Assembly (NCBI GenBank): GCA_963969495.1
Contig: OZ018324.1
Coordinates: 41,692,609-41,756,608, forward strand
Direction of reading: 5' to 3'
Length of the DNA stretch: 64,000 nt
Origin: Ceratothoa steindachneri
Taxonomy: Eukaryota; Arthropoda; Malacostraca; Isopoda; Cymothoidae
In this document: positions 20,875 through 30,250 of the stretch, piece after piece
How the letters are laid out: every line of letters starts with the position of its first letter
Numbering within the stretch: the first letter of the stretch is position 1
Made by a program: the position numbers and the translations under genes
The notes under the pieces: model-generated
What the model was told of the DNA's origin: nothing
What the model saw: only the letters and a program-made list of their open reading frames with translations
Databases searched by the model: none

Positions 20875-22582
20875 ATGGCTGTAGCGGAAACATTGAATAA
20901 AGAAGTAGTGCGATTGAGACTGGAGTTGAGAAAGAAAGAAGAGGAGTGTGAAATGTTGAGGGGAATGATGGAGGGAATGGAGAATAAAATAAAAGGGATG
21001 AATGAAAAGACTGATAGGATGAAGAAGGAAATGGGAGACCGACAGGATCAGACGGACCGACGGAGGCAGGACCTGTATAACATGATGACAGGGGCTGGAT
21101 CAGTCCCAGGACCTACAACCCTGCCCATTGCTCCTACTGAAGGGACTCCGCTAAATGGAATGGATGGCAGTATGATTGAGTCTAAAGAAGATACTGGGAG
21201 TGGTAGGAAAGGGGGTGAATGGAAGAGAGTGGAAAGTAAGAGAGGAAGTAAGCATGGTTCTAAGGTTAAGGATAGAAGGGCGAGAGGAAAGAGTGTGGAT
21301 TCGCTATACTCAGATGAGGGAGAGAGTGACGATATGATTGGAATGAGTGAGACCGAGAGTAGCTCTTCGGAGAGTGAAGTGAATGTGGGGAAAGGAATTT
21401 TGATTAGGGAAGTGCCAAGGATTGATAGGTTCAGATTGCATGGGGGAAAGAGTATGGATGAGTTCTTCGGGGATTTTGAGCGGTACTGCAAGCTCAAGTA
21501 CCCGCAGAACAAGGGTCACTGGGTGAGTGTTCTGGGGAATGTTTGGAGGGAAAAGTATTGGAGTTCTTGCGAGTGATAACGAGTGTGGAGAGCCAAAGTA
21601 CGATGTAGTGAAGAAGAGATTGATTGGGCAGGTGAAACGAATGAAAAAGAGTGTGAAGTATAAAAGGGTGAATGAATTTGAGAAGGCTCGAATGGGGAAG
21701 AGTGAAAGTGTGAATATGTATGCACATAGGCTTGAGAGTATGGCAAGAACGAGGTATGGTGATGATGATGTAAATGAATGTAAACCACTCATGAGGAAGT
21801 TTTTGGACACGATCCCGCGAAAGGTGAGTGAATGGCTGAGTGGAAAGAGAAAGGAGAGAGTGAGACTGACAGGTGAACGGTTGATGTGGGAGAATGTGTT
21901 GGAACTGTTAGAAGATGGACGATTTGATGATGAAAGCGATCTAGAAGAGGATGGATGGTACAGTGTGAATGTTGGAGGTAAGAAGCCCAGGAGCTTTCAT
22001 CCACCCCAGCAGTTTGTCAGCTACAGGGATGCCCTGAAGGCTGCACCAGCTGGAGTGATGTCAAACTTCCTGGGCCGGCAGAATGGATGGGCAAATGGAG
22101 GGTGGTCGAATGGAAGGGGGCAGATGAATTTCAAGCGTGGGAACGGATATATGAGAGAGAAACCGAGGTATGTCCCAGTAAACGAGAGACTGAATGGTGG
22201 GAGAAAGATTGTGGAATGTCATCGGTGTGGAAGGGAAGGTCATATGTTGGCAGAATGTAGGTGGACATCTGGTGCATGTATTGGGTGTGGTAAGAAAGGG
22301 CATATGATAAAGGATTGCCAGGAAAGTGTGAAAGAGTGCTTCGAGTGTAAAGAAATAGGCCATTTGAAAAAAGATTGTCCGAGGTTGAATGGTGGAGCAA
22401 CTGGTGGGGAAAGTATGAAATATGCATGTGGTAATTGTGGAAAGGCTAGTCATTATGCAAGGATGTGTCGTGACCAGAGGAATGTATGTAGCTATTGTGC
22501 GATGGAAGGACATTCGAGTGAAAAGTGTTGGATTAGACTGAGAGCGCAAGGTGTAAATGGAAAGTCTGAAGCGGGAAACTGA
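20875..22582 (+). pseudogene. gag: Gypsy-B gag with coiled coil and five CCHC zinc knuckles
   Basis: Gag would form the particle and bind element RNA. The start is the ATG at 20875 in good context (AACAATGG). Residues 1-65 are a charged coiled coil, followed by a Ser/Glu-rich linker, then the capsid start (RIDRFRLHGGKSMDEFFGDF, about 21421). Two small frameshifts at about 21531 and 21595 break the capsid; the short middle frame reads CLEGKVLEFLRVI. The last frame ends with five CX2CX4HX4C knuckles between 22218 and 22528: CHRCGREGHMLAEC, CIGCGKKGHMIKDC, CFECKEIGHLKKDC, CGNCGKASHYARMC and CSYCAMEGHSSEKC. Most gypsy gags have one or two. The stop is TGA at 22580-22582. Confidence 0.88.
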
Positions 22583-22620
22583 ATGGTAAGAGGGTACCTG
22601 CTGAAGTATCCTCTGGGTGC

Positions 22621-23487
22621 ATGAGTGTGAGTAATGTGTTGGTAAGTTTGTCTAGTGTGAAAGTGCTGTCTGGTAGGAAGTATGAGTGTCTGAGCGTAAA
22701 GGTGGAGTTGAATGGAATTGAGTGTTTGGCTTTAATAGATTCTGGATGCAAGGCGAGCTTGGTGTATAAAGATGTGTATGACAAGGTTAGCGAGAAAGCC
22801 CTCCTGTCTGAGTGCAAGGGTAGTTTGGTAGGTATTGGTAATAGGAGAGTGCCTGTGATTGAAAGGATAAGGTCAGCTGTTCGAATGCATGGTATGATGA
22901 TGAATGAATGTGAATTTTCTGTGATTGATAAGGTGAGTAGTGAGTATGGTGTGATTTGGGGGTATGATTTTATGAAAATGAATCGTATGGTTGTGCATCC
23001 TGCGAGTGATCAGATTGAGAGAAAGATTGGTAAAAATGGGGTGTATAAGTTGTATATAGGGAAAGATTGTAGTGTTTTGAGGAGTGTGTTTACTGGTATT
23101 GAGGTGACTGCTATGGAGAATGTGAGGCTTGTGAAGGGTGAAAGGGTGTCTGTTAGAGTGAGTTGGAGTAAGGATGTTAATTTGAATGTGAGTGAGAACA
23201 CTGTAATATTACATGGAAAGGATGCGTGTTATAAGGTAAGGCGTGTTGCTTGTGTGTTTGATGGCTTGATGAGAATGAATGATCCTTTTGTATGTGTGCA
23301 GGCGGACCCCAGTGTGAAAGGGCAGGTGAGGGGAATCCAAATCGGAGATGTACTGGGCCACCTCTCCACTGTCAATGAGGTAGGTATGGATGATAGTGCG
23401 GATATCAGGGTGAATGTTGCAGGTGAAGAGACGTGTGAATGGACGTATAATGAAGAGCATGGTGGAATTGGATGGATGTTTAACTGA
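22621..23487 (+). pseudogene. Gypsy-B protease 1 and downstream pol N-terminal domain
   Basis: An aspartic protease would process Gag and Pol. The active-site block LALIDSGCKASLVY (about residues 36-49) has Asp-Ser-Gly, with Cys where Ala is usual. The partner strand is VIWGYDFMKMNRMVV (residues 111-125), where active enzymes usually have (I/L)(I/L)G.D. Residues 130-270 are the beta-rich region common between protease and RT in gypsy elements. The frame opens at ATG 22621, 39 bases after the gag stop in another frame, and closes at 23487, overlapping the RT frame. A frameshift near 23460 would be needed to continue. Confidence 0.82.
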
Positions 23488-23491
23488 GTAT

Positions 23492-24358
23492 GAAAGGGAG
23501 GATGTGTATCGAATGATATTTGAACGAAAGGGAGCCCTCAGTAAGGGTGATCTGGATTTCGGGGTTGCAAAGCTCCCGGAATTCAAGATTGTCCTGAAGG
23601 AGGACTCCCCAATCTATCAGCGGCCAAGGCATTTCCCACGTCCGGTTGCTGATGAGATTGAGGAGCAGTGCTTGGAATTGGAGCAATTGGGGGTGATTGA
23701 AGAGAGCGAGAGTGCATGGAATAGTCCAATTGTACCTGTACGTAAGCCGGATGGAAGATTGCGTCTGTGTGTGGATTATAGAAAGGTGAATGAAAAGACT
23801 GTGAAAGAAAGGTTTCCGGTGTGTGTGGTATCTGAGTGTGTGTATAGTATGCATGGGATGGAGTGGTTTACGAAGTTGGATCTGGTACGGGGGTATTACC
23901 AGATGCCCATTGCTGAGGAGAGCCGGCCGGTAACTGCCTTCTCTTCCTCAAAGAGGCATTACCAGTTCCGGAACCTCAGCTTTGGGTTGGCTAATGCTCC
24001 CGGAGCCTTCCAGCGGGCAATGAATGTTGTGTTGAGTAAGTTTGCGAGTAAGAATGTGATTGCGTTTATAGATGATATTTTGATTATGACTGAGACTTTT
24101 GAGGAGCATATGAGATTGGTGAATGATGTGTTGAGAACGTTGGAGAGTGTTGGTGTGAAGGTGAAAGTGGCGAAGTGTGAATGGTTTGCGAAAGAAGTGG
24201 AATTCCTTGGGCATACGGTGAGTGAGAATGGGTTGCGAAAATCACCGAAGTATGTTGAGAAGGTGCGAATGTTTCCTAAACCGGTGACTGTGAAGCAACT
24301 GAAGTCGTTTTAGGGTTTGATTGAGTTCTAGCGAAAGTTTATACGTGATAGTTCTGGT
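23492..24358 (+). pseudogene. Gypsy-B reverse transcriptase
   Basis: Copies element RNA into DNA. Blocks in order: SAWNSPIVPVRKPDGRLRLC (about 23711), WFTKLDLVRGYYQMPIAEES (23867), FRNLSFGLANAPGAFQRAMN (23966), AFIDDILIMTETFEEHM (24062), with both catalytic Asp present, and EFLGHTVSENGLRKSPKYV (24200). Two TAG stops, at 24311-24313 and 24329-24331, fall in the tether region where the family has a hydrophobic residue and a Tyr (SF.GLIEF.RKFI). Apart from these the frame runs on into RNase H. All RT core residues are intact, so the damage is recent. Confidence 0.92.
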
Positions 24359-24970
24359 GTGAGTAAGCCTCTGACTGAGTGGATGGGCAAGAAAGGTAGT
24401 ACGGTTGTCAAGTCGAATGATAAGATGAATGAGGCGTATGAGAGACTGAAAGAGGCAGCGGCTGAAGATGTTGAATTGGCTTACCCAGATTATAGTGTAA
24501 ATGCTAAAATGCTTGAACTGTATACAGATGCGAGTGGGTATTGTATGGGAGGTTTTCTGATGCAAGAGCAGCGTTTGAATGGAGAGAATGTCAGGCGAAT
24601 AATTGGGTATGTATCCAAGGCTATGAATGTTGCAGAACGAAAGTATTCGACTGTGGAACGAGAGCTGGCTGCGATAAGATATTGTTTGAAAGTGTTGCGT
24701 CCATTTTTGTATGGTGTGAGGTTTGTGATAAAAACCGATCATCAACCTCTTGTGTATCTGCAGCGTATGAAGTGGGCTGATAGTAGGATTGCAAGGACTT
24801 TGGAAGATTTGAGTAACTTTGACTATGTGATTGAGTATGTGCCTGGTGAACGGAATGGAGTGGCTGATTTGATGTCAAGGTATCCTGGTACGAATGATGA
24901 AAATGTGTGTGGAGTGAGTGATCCTGAGTATTTGCCGAAAGGGATTATGAATGGAAAAGAGAGTAAGGGT
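24359..24970 (+). pseudogene. Gypsy-B RNase H
   Basis: Degrades the RNA strand of the hybrid during replication. LELYTDASGYCMGGFLMQ (about 24509) holds the first Asp, STVERELAAIRYCLKVLRPF (24647) the Glu, FVIKTDHQPLVYLQ (24722) and GERNGVADLMSRYP (24845) the further Asp. All four catalytic positions are present. It lies in the same frame as RT, separated from it only by the two TAG stops. A Gly/Ser/Lys linker of about 25 residues leads into the OTU-like region. Confidence 0.9.
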
Positions 24971-25342
24971 GGTGGTGATTCCTTGTTTAAGAGTGTATGG
25001 AATGGTTTGCAAGATTTGAAGAGTGATGGAGTAGATGTGAGAGTGCCCGATAGTGTAGATGATTTAAGGAAGGAGGTAATGAATGAAGTGTGTAGGAAGC
25101 CTGAAAGCATTGGTATGGCAAAGGTGCGGAACTTCATGAAAGAATTGAGAGCGATGTGTATGCAAGGGGTCCCGCCATTTCAGGAAGTGTTGATTGTAGT
25201 GAGTCGTTTGTATGGAGTGATTGTTTATGTGCACTTTGGTGGTGAGAGGCCGATTGTGTACAAAGATGAGAAGATGAAGGGTTTGAATCCTAATGTGGTA
25301 CATCTGCAATGTTTGAGCGGTGTGCGCTACAATTCGGTGATT
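24971..25342 (+). pseudogene. OTU-like cysteine-protease fold within Gypsy-B pol, catalytic residues lost
   Basis: About 124 residues between RNase H and the second protease-like domain resemble the OTU fold in order and spacing. GGGDSLFKSVWNGLQ stands where OTU has GDGNCLFRA; DSVDDLRKEVMNEV is the LR..v helix; PPFQEVLIVVSRLYGVIVYV corresponds to the wGG..el...a..l...i.vy strand block. VVHLQCLSGVRYNSV stands where OTU has ihL.y.g.HYnsv. The usual Asp, Cys and His are replaced (Gly, Ser, Arg), so it would not be a peptidase. OTU domains are known from some viruses and retroelements. The match is by eye; an unrelated element-specific domain remains possible. Confidence 0.55.
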
Positions 25343-25495
25343 GAAAAGTGTTCATATATAAGAGAGAAGAATGATTGTCTGGATGAAGATGAGTGTGTGT
25401 TGAGTGATGATATGGGAGTTAATGACAGTGTGGATATCAGTGCTGATGTTGGTGTGCTTGTTCCTTCCGTGTATTGCGAACATGGTGGACCTGAT

Positions 25496-25840
25496 ATGAT
25501 GGAAGCAAGAGTGAAAGTTGGTGAAAGGTTGTTCTGTGATTTGATTGATACTGGAGCGCAGGTGTCTTTTGTGAATTAGATGATTCTGAGTAAGTATGAT
25601 GAGTTTAGATGTTGCGAGCATAAACCTGTGAAGTTACGGATGAGTGGATTAGGCAATGGCATGATAGTGGCATAGGAACAGGTTAGTCTGAAAGTGAGTT
25701 TGGGTAATCGTGTGAATGTGAAGCATGACTTTGTGATTCTAAAAGATGAGCAAATGCCGTGTTGTTTCTTGCTTGGTGTAGACTTTATGAGATTAAATGA
25801 TTTGTATTTGTATGCTGATAAGGATCGGCTTATGAAAGGT
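25496..25840 (+). pseudogene. Second retropepsin-like domain of Gypsy-B, between RNase H and integrase
   Basis: MMEARVKVGERLFCDLIDTG leads into AQVSFVN, the canonical Asp-Thr-Gly-Ala active site (Asp codon at 25547). It is followed by MSGLGNGMIVA (flap-like region), FVILKDEQMPCCF and LLGVDFMRLNDLYLY (25766-25810), the usual second glycine/Asp strand. It aligns along its length with protease 1 of the same element: LID-S/T-G, then GxGN, then FxVI, then G-x-D-F-M-x-x-N. Two TAG codons (25577-25579 and 25673-25675) interrupt it. Protease 1 has DSGC and WGYD, so the second domain is closer to an active consensus than the first. Confidence 0.75.
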
Positions 25841-27150
25841 GAATGTGAGGTGATGAGGTTAAATGAGTGTGTAAAGAATGTTGTCAAATTCTGCGGTATG
25901 ATTGAGTTGGTCATGGATGATGAGAATGAGATTTTAAGTGATGATGATATTCTAGAGATTCAAGAGATGTGTCCTTTTGTCACGAAGTTGGAGAGGTGTG
26001 TAATGACGCGTGTTGATTTGAATGAACGGCCTGAGTGTTTAAGTGATTTTAAAAGGTATGCTAAGGATTTTGTTGTTTGTATGAATTTTGAATATTTTGT
26101 GAGGTATGTGAAGTGTGGTGATGATATGTATGTACCTGTGATGTCTTTGGTTGGTATGATTGTTCTGGTGAAGGTTTTGCATGATAATTATGGGCATATG
26201 GGTAAGTTTAAGCTGTGGGAGTGTATGAAGGAGCGTGTGTTCCATCCGTTTCTGAGAACTGTCGTGAAGGATGTTGCAACTACGTGTGAAAGGTGTCAGA
26301 AGCGAAAGGTGCAAGTTGTGCAAGTGAAACCACCGATGTTGAAAGTTGATGCGAAAGAACCGTTTGAATTGGTAGTGATTGATTGTGTGTCTTTGCCGCG
26401 TACGAGTGCTGGGAATGTTGGTATGGTTGTTATGGTTGATCATAAAAGTAAGTTTGTGTATGCAGCGCCTGTGAGAGATAAAAAGAGTGTGACTGTTGCG
26501 CGTGTGGTTGAGCAGTTGTTTTTTCCATGTGTGTATGGAAGCTTAGAAGATGTCTGAGTGATAATGGGCCTGAATTTGTAGGGGAAGTGTTTGAGCAAAT
26601 GTTGAGAGAGAATGGTGTGGAGCATGTGAGAACAACTCCGTATGTACCATCTTCAAATGGATTGGCTGAACGGACTATAAGAACCTTGTGTGAGATGTTG
26701 AGAATGATGAGTACGACAGTGAATGACTGGGATGTGTGTCTGGGGAGAGTGTTGTGGGCGTATAATTCAACTGTGCATAGTGCAACTGGAATGTCCCCAT
26801 GTCAGTTTGTGATGAATTTTGAAAGGTGAGTGAAAGATAGGTTTCGTTTCAGTGAAAGTGAGCAGAGTGTATGGCGTGAGGCGCATGAAAGGTTCCATTC
26901 ATTTCAATTAGGGGCAAAAGTATTGAATGTGAAAGAAGTGAAGGGTAGGTTGAATGTGTCAAAGATGAGTGAGAAGTTTGATGGACCTTATAGAGTTGTG
27001 AGGGTTTGGGAAAATGGGGTGACGTATGTTTTGGAGAGTTTGAATGACGGTATGACTGAGAGAGTGCGGGCTCATCAGAGTCAGTTAAGGAGATGGAGAG
27101 AACCTCCTGACTACCTGGTGATCCATCCGGTGTATGGACTGTGTAGAGAG
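25841..27150 (+). pseudogene. Gypsy-B integrase
   Basis: Joins element cDNA to the host chromosome. The zinc-binding HHCC domain has VLHDNYGHMGK and TTCERCQKRK (26174-26305). The core has FELVVIDCVSLP (first Asp 26381-26383), LSDNGPEFVGEVF (second Asp 26560) and SSNGLAERTIRTL (Glu 26668); the spacing of the last two is 35, the normal DD35E. A frameshift lies near 26530-26555 and a TGA at 26827-26829. The C-terminal part has FQLGAKVLNV and KMSEKFDGPYRVVRVWENGV (26965-27024), the GPY/F module. Before the HHCC domain, about 120 residues (25841-26170) are unassigned and acidic. Confidence 0.88.
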
Positions 27151-27912
27151 AGAGGTAAAGTGCATGATGATGAGATTGAATGTGAGAGTATGGATCTGTC
27201 TGGGAAAGAGCTAGTCTTAGTCTCGAGGAGTAGAAAGCGTACAAAGAAGAGTGAAAGGAAGAATGCAAGTACGAATGAAAGTAAGTCTGAGCAGAGTGTT
27301 TCTGGTATGGGGGATCTTGAAAGGGAGATTGAGTTTTTGCGTAAACAGGTGAGTGATTTGGCTGGTATAAGTAGACGAGTGAGTGAGCTGCCTGTGCCAA
27401 ATTTTTCTGGTTTTGGGAACAGTATGAATGATAGTGTGTTTGGGAAGAATGAACCTAGTGTGGCTGATTTTTTGGGTTTTACGAATTGTAATAGTAGGGA
27501 TGAGTTTGATGTAGTGAATGATGAAGTGGCTGATTTTTCAGGTTTCTGGTGGGAACCAGTCGAAGGGGTTTCTGGTATGCCTGTTGAGAATACAGGGGAT
27601 GTGAGTGACCTGTCTGTTTCGCAAGAATGTACCTTGAGTTGGATGAGAGCTGTGAGTGAGGAGCTGATGAATGGGGGTATGAAGAGTAAAGGTTCTGAAC
27701 GGAAGAGTATGAGAGAATTCTGTCGTGAGATGGGAGAACTGGTAATGAGGGCTAAGAGTATGGTTGATGAGATGATCAATAGTGACGATGAGACTGGCAG
27801 GACGACTGACGAACAACCACGAGTAATTGCTACGCGTAGCCAGGGACCAGTAGAAGAGTGTGAATGGGTGCAGAAGGGTGCGATTGAGCACAAGTGGTAC
27901 CAAGAAGAGTGA
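27151..27912 (+). pseudogene. Gypsy-B integrase C-terminal extension with repeated FxGF motif
   Basis: The frame runs about 250 codons past the GPY/F module and ends TGA at 27912. It has a basic Lys/Arg/Ser patch (RSRKRTKKSERK), a short coiled coil (DLEREIEFLRKQVSDLAG), three spaced motifs of the form (D/N)F(S/L)GF (NFSGFGN, DFLGFTN, DFSGFWW) and a helical end. I recognise no domain. No hydrophobic stretch or signal suggests an envelope protein. It could be a tether or binding region, but function is not shown by the sequence. Confidence 0.6.
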
Positions 27913-27948
27913 TTGAAAGGGTTTTGTGAATTGCTGGTCGGATGGCTT

Positions 27949-27961
27949 AAGGAAGGAGGCG
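27949..27961 (+). promoter_or_regulatory. Polypurine tract of Gypsy-B
   Basis: Purine-rich AAGGAAGGAGGCG (broken only by the C) ends immediately before the TGTGGTGG start of the 3' LTR, the expected plus-strand primer position. Confidence 0.7.
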
Positions 27962-28771
27962 TGTGGTGGAGCGAATGTGAGTGTGTGTAAAAGGACAATC
28001 TCCCACCCCTTTTCTCAGTACCCTCTCCCTCCCTCTGTAAGAATGTGTGTGTGAGTGGGAATGAGGTTTTTTTATATTTTCTCTTTGTATATATATGTAT
28101 TTGATTTCATGTATTAAAATTGTTTTCTCTTTCTCAGATTGTACTTTGTTTAAAATAATCTTTTATCAAACCGTCATATTCTGGAAAGATAGTAGCTAGT
28201 TTTGAGATAATCACTATAATTAAAACAAGATTGTACTTTGTTTATAATATTCTTTTAGCAAAGCGCCATATTCTGGAAAGAGAGAGTGGAAGCTTGGACA
28301 GACTGCAAGAAGGGTTCTCTAGACGAGTGCTCCGTGCAGCCCTGAGACGGGGGGCTTTCATACCTCACTAAACACCTGGACCACCATACCCACCTTCGTT
28401 GACAATCCTGCCTCCTTTTAAGTTAGCCTACTACCACCCACCTCCAGCACACAAGTGATAGTGCGTGCCCCTTTTAAATCGGTTGTTGTTGTGTTTTTTT
28501 TATATTTTGTGTAGATATATAAGTAAATTTGTTGTATTCGCCTGTTATAAAATTCTCTTTTGGTATCGTATTTGGATTGGGGAATTTGGCCTCATTTTGA
28601 AGTGTGCACACTTCCCTTGTAAATATAAATTGCTGTAAATATAACTGTAACTATCATTGTACTTTTTTTGTAAGTAAAGGGACTGTATATACAATTCGTT
28701 TCTTTCTCCCTCAATTTCTCACGTTCGGACAGTGTAGGAAGCGGGTTGGATCGATTGCGATTAGAGATATA
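27962..28771 (+). repeat. 3' LTR of Gypsy-B, missing its last 16 bases
   Basis: Matches the 5' LTR from TGTGGTGGAGCG to TTAGAGATATA with few differences. The final 16 bases of the 5' LTR (TTTTCGGCCCGGTACA) are absent; instead GGTTT and then another LTR-like block start. No target duplication matching the bases before 19914 is present. Confidence 0.85.
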
Positions 28772-28776
28772 GGTTT

Positions 28777-29218
28777 TGATAACGAGAACCTAAGAATGCG
28801 GCGCAAGATGAAAAGAAATACTCCAAATACCTGTCACGGAAGTAGTGAGGCAATACACAGAGGGTGGCTGTCCTGGAAACAGGGAGAGTCGTAACCAGAC
28901 CAGATGTGTCCGACTTACCGGTGAGAGCGAGAGAGATGAGTAAATCGGAAGCTTGAAATCGGTACAGCGGCAGAGATAATAGCGACAATTGCTGGCTGGG
29001 GTCCAGTAAGACTCAGCAGGGAACAGTAGGTTCTCGATGTACGAACTCCTGATCGGCTCTGATTCTTCGAGTCAGGGGGTCCCGATTTATACCCGTCACC
29101 GTGAGTGTCTACGTGACTAAATTTTCGCCGGCTTTCAAATAGCCCTCCCTGCGCTTCCCAGCCGCCTCGACGTAATTTACAATTTACGTCGTAAATCACG
29201 TGGTAGGTTATCCTTACA
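28777..29218 (-). repeat. LTR-like block in minus orientation, abutting Gypsy-B
   Basis: Plus strand starts TGATAACGAGAACC and ends TATCCTTACA. Read on the minus strand it starts TGTAAGGATAACC, preceded by a purine tract (TACCTGGAGGG). It has a palindromic CGACGTAA...TTACGTCG in the U3 region (29167-29190) and a TATA-like GGTATAAATC near 29085. It is 442 bases long. It is probably the 3' LTR of a minus-strand element whose body is gone. No second copy is in the window. Confidence 0.5.
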
Positions 29219-29289
29219 CCCTCCAGGTACAGTCTTCGAAATAAATAATAATAAGAAGATTAATATAATATATAGAGGAAAATAATCAC

Positions 29290-30250
29290 TATAATAATAT
29301 ATAATCTAGATCCCGGAAGAAAGTGGATGCCACTATGGCGCTAGGAATAATTACAGAAAAAATAAACCCTGCGAAAGCGAACAAAAGATATATTGACTTA
29401 GTGCTAAGAGAGGTAAAAAAAGCCTTTGCTAAAGGCCTTCCTAAGGCTTCAAATCGACAACAATTTGCAGATAATTCTCTGCGTCTATATCACTAAAAGA
29501 AAATCTAAAATCACGATTAACGAATATGAAGGACCAGAATCTGAATGTAAGCAGGTTTGCCACAGGGTTAGTGTCTTAGTCTCACGTTATATTTAATATA
29601 TACAGCAGACATGCCACTATCAATAAGACCAGAGACGCTGAACATCCAGTTCGCGGATGATATCAGCCACTACATAACATCCACCAGCAGAAATTAATGG
29701 CGGAAAGCCCATATAACGATACTGAAAATTGGAAGCATCAAATCTTTTTACAAAAATGGAAAATACAGACAAACATCCCAAACGTTTATCGTTATTCCTT
29801 TTCCAAGAATAAAAACAGCCGATATCACACTTAAAAGCGCAAGGTACTACTAAAGATCCGAAGCTAAAGTTAGGGCAGAATAGTAAAATCAAAAGGATAC
29901 ATAAGCCATCAGAAGGAAAAGATACAAATAAAAATTCCAACCTTACAATTACTATATTCAATCCGAGGAATTTCTATGAAAAACAAGAGAAAAATACATA
30001 TGGCATTGGGTATACCCCCCAATCCCATTACATATGAGGTTACAAAGAAGAAAAAGGATATGCAAAGAGTAAAAAAATAAAGCATTAAGATTAATGACAA
30101 ACACCAATAAGAGATATTAGAAAAAAATGAGAGACCTACAGGAAGAGGCCAAATTACTCGTACATTCAATAAATAAGATCCTCACAAAAAAGGCACACGA
30201 TATATTCAAGAAAACCAACAACTTCCTCAAATTACTTGCAGAACAAATCT
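29290..30250 (+). pseudogene. Jockey/R1-like LINE, piece 3 (RT palm and thumb)
   Basis: It resumes the LINE after Gypsy-B. Readable blocks: SRSRKKVDATMALGIITEKI (about 29312), IDLVLREVKKAFAKGLPKA (29393-29449, the palm block with the first Asp replaced), AGLPQG (about 29550), YLIYTADMPLSIRPETLNIQ (29590) and FADDISHYITS (29650-29683). The FADD core corresponds to YxDD and is intact, although surrounding frames carry stops. Piece 2 ends just upstream of this point in the RT, so the pieces are consistent with one original element. Beyond 30250 only A-rich sequence of LINE-like composition continues, to about 30720. Confidence 0.7.

Larger units (their letters stand above)
19914..28771 (+). mobile_element. 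Gypsy-B: Ty3/gypsy element with two LTRs and extra pol domains
   Basis: Bounded by LTRs that look about 97-98 percent identical by eye. The 5' LTR is followed by a TGG-starting primer-binding site, and the 3' LTR is preceded by a purine tract. Order: gag (coiled coil, capsid, five zinc knuckles), protease 1, RT, RNase H, OTU-like region, protease-like 2, integrase, long C-terminal extension. The strand is G-rich and C-poor over most of its length. Frameshifts in gag, between gag and protease, between protease and RT and within integrase, plus in-frame stops, make this copy inactive. It interrupts the LINE whose pieces lie at 18999-19610 and 29290-30250. Confidence 0.92.

Noticed and set aside
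27151..27912. Envelope-like gene after integrase in Gypsy-B
   Set aside because: The extension has no signal peptide, membrane segment or cleavage-site pattern and is in frame with integrase.
21048..27998. Many long antisense open frames across Gypsy-B
   Set aside because: They follow from the C-poor coding strand, which gives few stops in antisense. They show no domains, while the plus strand has consecutive gag and pol motifs.
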